9,411 bases of DNA from Deltaproteobacteria bacterium (GTDB taxonomy: Bacteria; Desulfobacterota; Binatia; UBA9968), in the NCBI GenBank assembly GCA_023250495.1, contig JAHFAP010000120.1, forward strand, positions 1 through 9,411, given 5' to 3'. Position 1 is the stretch's first letter; each line of letters starts with the position of its first letter. The notes under the pieces were generated by a model. That model made no database searches. It saw only the letters and a program-made list of their open reading frames with translations, and was not told where the DNA came from. Below are positions 7,361 to 9,411 of the stretch, one piece after another. The position numbers and the translations under genes are program-made.

Positions 7361-7381
7361 CATTGGATACGCTGCAAAAAA

Positions 7382-8893
7382 ATGAAACGGGTATTGCTTA
7401 TTGCGATTGGCATTCTAGTACTCCTGGCCGCGGCGATCGTCTTGGTGCCGCCTCTGATCGACCTGGGCGCGCACAAGGCCCGCTACCTCCCGCTGGTCGA
7501 ACAGGCCTTGCAGCGCAAGGTGGATGTTGGAGAGATCCGTCTGAGAATCGTTCCGGAGCCCGCCATCCGCCTCTCGGCGTTGAAAGTCTCCGACAACCCC
7601 GCATTTTCCAAAGAGCCCTTTTTCACCGCCCAGCAGATCCGACTTCGCCTCAGGCTCTGGCCTCTTCTCAGAGGACAGCTCCAGGTGGAAGAATTAATTC
7701 TCGAAAAACCGGTTCTCAACCTGCTCAAAAAGCCGGACGGCGCGTTCAACTTTGCCGATATCGGAAAAAAGAAAGAGGAGATCGCGAAAAAGGAGAAAAA
7801 GGAAGCAGCGCCGAAGGCAAAAGAGGCGGCGAGGTTTTCCGAGCTGATTCCGGCTCTGTTGCGCATCGAGGAAGGGAAGGTCACCTTGCAGACCCAGGGG
7901 CAAAAGCCGCTCCAGATTCGCGGGATCGGTCTCTCGCTGCAGGATTTCTCGACCGATCTCCCGTTTCCCTATCGGGTGGCATTGAACCCGCCCGGCCTTA
8001 AGCCGATCTCGCTCGAGGGGCAGCTGCGCTATCAGGAGTCTCAGGCGGCTCTCAGTTTGAAAGATAACCATCTTAAAGCCGAGGATGTCGACTTCGCGGT
8101 GAGCGGCACCGTCGCCGATCTTACGAGTGTGCCTCGGCTGAATCTCTCGCTGGCCAACGACGGATTCGAGATCAAGCCGATTGTCCAGCTTCTCGCGGCG
8201 GCGGGGATCGTCCCCAAGGAGCTTGAAGTCTCAGGTCCGCTCGGATTGAGGGTGACGCTGTCGGGCCCTTCCAACAACCTCCTGTCTCAAATTCAGACCA
8301 AGCTCAAAGGTCTCAAGGTGAGCGACAGTCACGCCTTCAAAGGAAACGTCACAGGGGAAATCCAGTTGTCCGCGCCGTTGGGCGGTGACGCGCCTCTGGT
8401 GCGAAGCATGCGCGGCAGCGGCCAGCTTGCGGCGAAGGACGGTGAGCTCACCAACGTTGATCTGACAAAAAAAATCGAGCAGATTACGGGGATGATCGGC
8501 ATGTCCAAAGAGCAAAGGGCCGGCGCCACGACTTTCAAGACCCTGGAGACCGATTTCACCCTGGCCGACGGGATAGCCGAATTCAAGCGAATCTATCTGC
8601 AAAGTCCGGTGATGGAGGCGCAGGGAGGCGGCAAGATGACTCTGGAGCCGCCGGTATTGGACCTCGTGATCGAGGCTGCGATGGCATCCGACGTCTCCGC
8701 CCGGGCAGGCAGAGGCAAGGCCACGCCCTTCTTAAAAGACAGCCAGGGGCGGATCGTCGTGCCGCTCAAGATCACCGGACCGGCGAAGAGTCCGTCGGTG
8801 AATGTCGATAGCCAGAAGATGATGAAAAAGGGGCTGGGCCAAATGCTCGAGCAGAAGGGCTCGGTGTTCGAGCGGCTCTTTAGGAGAAGATAG
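7382..8893 (+). CDS. AsmA-family membrane-anchored protein
   Basis: About 503 residues. Residues 4-24 (VLLIAIGILVLLAAAIVLV) form one transmembrane anchor. It is followed by PLIDLGAHKARYLPLVEQAL (24-43), then IRLRIVPEPAIRLSALKVSD (52-71) with NPAFSKEPFFTAQQIRLRLR. This is the standard AsmA N-terminal pattern (anchor, 'I-D-x-x-x-Y-x-P', first beta strands, 'NapgFs' loop). LEKPVLNLLKKPDGAFNFADI (108-127, quoted in part as VLNLLKKPDGAFNF) is the second family block. Residues 129-150 are a Lys/Glu-rich linker. The rest is beta-rich, with an AsmA-like C-terminal part (GSGQLAAKDGELTNVDL). AsmA/TamB-type proteins sit in the inner membrane, span the periplasm and are linked to phospholipid transport and outer-membrane homeostasis, suggesting a Gram-negative envelope. 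ATG 7382 (MKRVLL) fits the family; ATG 7358 would add eight residues (MHWIRCKK) and cannot be excluded. Confidence 0.87.
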   Translation: MKRVLLIAIGILVLLAAAIVLVPPLIDLGAHKARYLPLVEQALQRKVDVGEIRLRIVPEPAIRLSALKVSDNPAFSKEPFFTAQQIRLRLRLWPLLRGQLQVEELILEKPVLNLLKKPDGAFNFADIGKKKEEIAKKEKKEAAPKAKEAARFSELIPALLRIEEGKVTLQTQGQKPLQIRGIGLSLQDFSTDLPFPYRVALNPPGLKPISLEGQLRYQESQAALSLKDNHLKAEDVDFAVSGTVADLTSVPRLNLSLANDGFEIKPIVQLLAAAGIVPKELEVSGPLGLRVTLSGPSNNLLSQIQTKLKGLKVSDSHAFKGNVTGEIQLSAPLGGDAPLVRSMRGSGQLAAKDGELTNVDLTKKIEQITGMIGMSKEQRAGATTFKTLETDFTLADGIAEFKRIYLQSPVMEAQGGGKMTLEPPVLDLVIEAAMASDVSARAGRGKATPFLKDSQGRIVVPLKITGPAKSPSVNVDSQKMMKKGLGQMLEQKGSVFERLFRRR

Positions 8894-8960
8894 ACCGCCG
8901 CCGCGCGACGCTGAGCGCGACGGCAAGAGCAGAGCGCACGGCACTACGGGAACCTCGACG

Positions 8961-9411
8961 GTGAAACCCGCAACTAAGACACAGATAAAGCAGTTTAGAA
9001 GCTTCCTGGAAGAGGAGCTTTGGCGGATGGACCTCGATGGCCTGTCGCGTGTCAAGCGAAGCCTCTACCACCACCTGCGCATCATTTACTTCGCGGTCAA
9101 GGGATTTATCGACAACCGCTGCTTCCTGCTGGCCTCGGCCCTCACCTATTCCACTCTCCTTTCCTTGGTGCCGCTGCTGGCTCTCATGTTCTCCATTCTC
9201 AAAGGGCTCGGAGTGCAAAACAGGCTGGAACCGCTTCTGCTGGAAAGGCTCAGCGCAGGCTCCGAGGAGGTTGTAAGCCAGATCATCGGCTATATCGACA
9301 GAACCGACGTCAAAGCGCTCGGCGCGCTGGGACTGTTCGGACTGTTGGGGACGGCCATCTCGGTGATCGGCAACATCGAATTGGCCCTCAGCAGGATCTG
9401 GGGCGTGCAGC
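8961..9411 (+). CDS. YihY/BrkB-family membrane protein, N-terminal part (runs off the window)
   Basis: The first 150 residues of an integral membrane protein; the frame is open to the right edge. FLEEELWRMDL (15-25) matches the lead of family members. Residues 51-80 contain DNRCFLLASALTYSTLLSLV followed by PLLALMFSILKGLG, the conserved first transmembrane block of YihY/virulence factor BrkB proteins ('ASALTYxxLLSLVP'). ALGALGLFGLLGTAIS (119-134) begins the next membrane segment. The old label ribonuclease BN is no longer held for this family; its members are multi-pass membrane proteins of uncertain function. The GTG start (8961) is preferred because the FLEExxWR segment appears conserved. 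ATG 9027 (Met23), with GAGGAG nine bases upstream, is an alternative. It follows asmA by 67 bases on the same strand. The gap holds only an 8-base direct repeat, GCGCGACG (8903-8910, 8915-8922). Confidence 0.85.
   Translation, partial: MKPATKTQIKQFRSFLEEELWRMDLDGLSRVKRSLYHHLRIIYFAVKGFIDNRCFLLASALTYSTLLSLVPLLALMFSILKGLGVQNRLEPLLLERLSAGSEEVVSQIIGYIDRTDVKALGALGLFGLLGTAISVIGNIELALSRIWGVQ

Noticed and set aside
9037..9276. Plus-strand ATG open frame of about 79 codons inside the BrkB-like gene
   Set aside because: It is out of frame with the conserved ASALTYSTLLSLVP membrane block and has no family features.

Overview
The window looks like ordinary chromosomal DNA from an uncultured, GC-rich, Gram-negative-type soil or groundwater bacterium. 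The gene mix fits lineages such as Desulfobacterota/Binatia, Rokubacteria, NC10 or Tectomicrobia: a lone NMT1-type binding protein beside an amidohydrolase, a complete branched-chain amino acid type ABC core, an AsmA protein and a BrkB/YihY protein. This taxonomic guess is inference from gene content; no marker gene is present. There is no tRNA, rRNA, insertion sequence, CRISPR array or phage gene. No stretch over 300 bases lacks a gene.

Left block, plus strand (1-3389). It opens with the C-terminus of an isochorismatase-like cysteine hydrolase. Next is a small GGQ-domain release-factor-like protein resembling the mitochondrial rescue factor MTRFR. A good sigma70-like promoter (757-786) then leads a compact operon: a VOC-fold metalloprotein, a secreted NMT1/SsuA-like substrate-binding protein, and a metal-dependent amidohydrolase. 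The gaps inside this operon are 32 and 14 bases. The operon reads like a scavenging unit for a small organic compound (bind, take up, hydrolyse or decarboxylate), but the substrate cannot be read from sequence.

Middle block, minus strand (3425-7193). Four genes, livH, livM, livG and livF in transcription order, encode both permeases and both ATPases of a branched-chain amino acid/amide (HAAT) ABC importer. The genes overlap or nearly touch, except for a 44-base livH-livM gap. No cognate Leu/Ile/Val-type binding protein is in the window. Conversely, the NMT1-type binding protein in the facing operon has no permease or ATPase of its own class here.

Right block, plus strand (7382-9411). An AsmA-family membrane-anchored protein is followed by the N-terminal half of a YihY/BrkB-family membrane protein, cut by the window end.

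The most unusual feature lies in the gaps. Five of the eight intergenic gaps carry short arrays with a 7- or 8-base period, each with its own base composition: NNNAGGC heptads at three sites on the left, NNNAATC heptads between livH and livM, and an octad array folded into a 61-base imperfect palindrome in the divergent livH/asmA gap. At least one unit appears to double as the Shine-Dalgarno sequence of the binding-protein gene. I found no clear new defence or biosynthetic system; the repeat family and the release-factor-like gene are the best leads.
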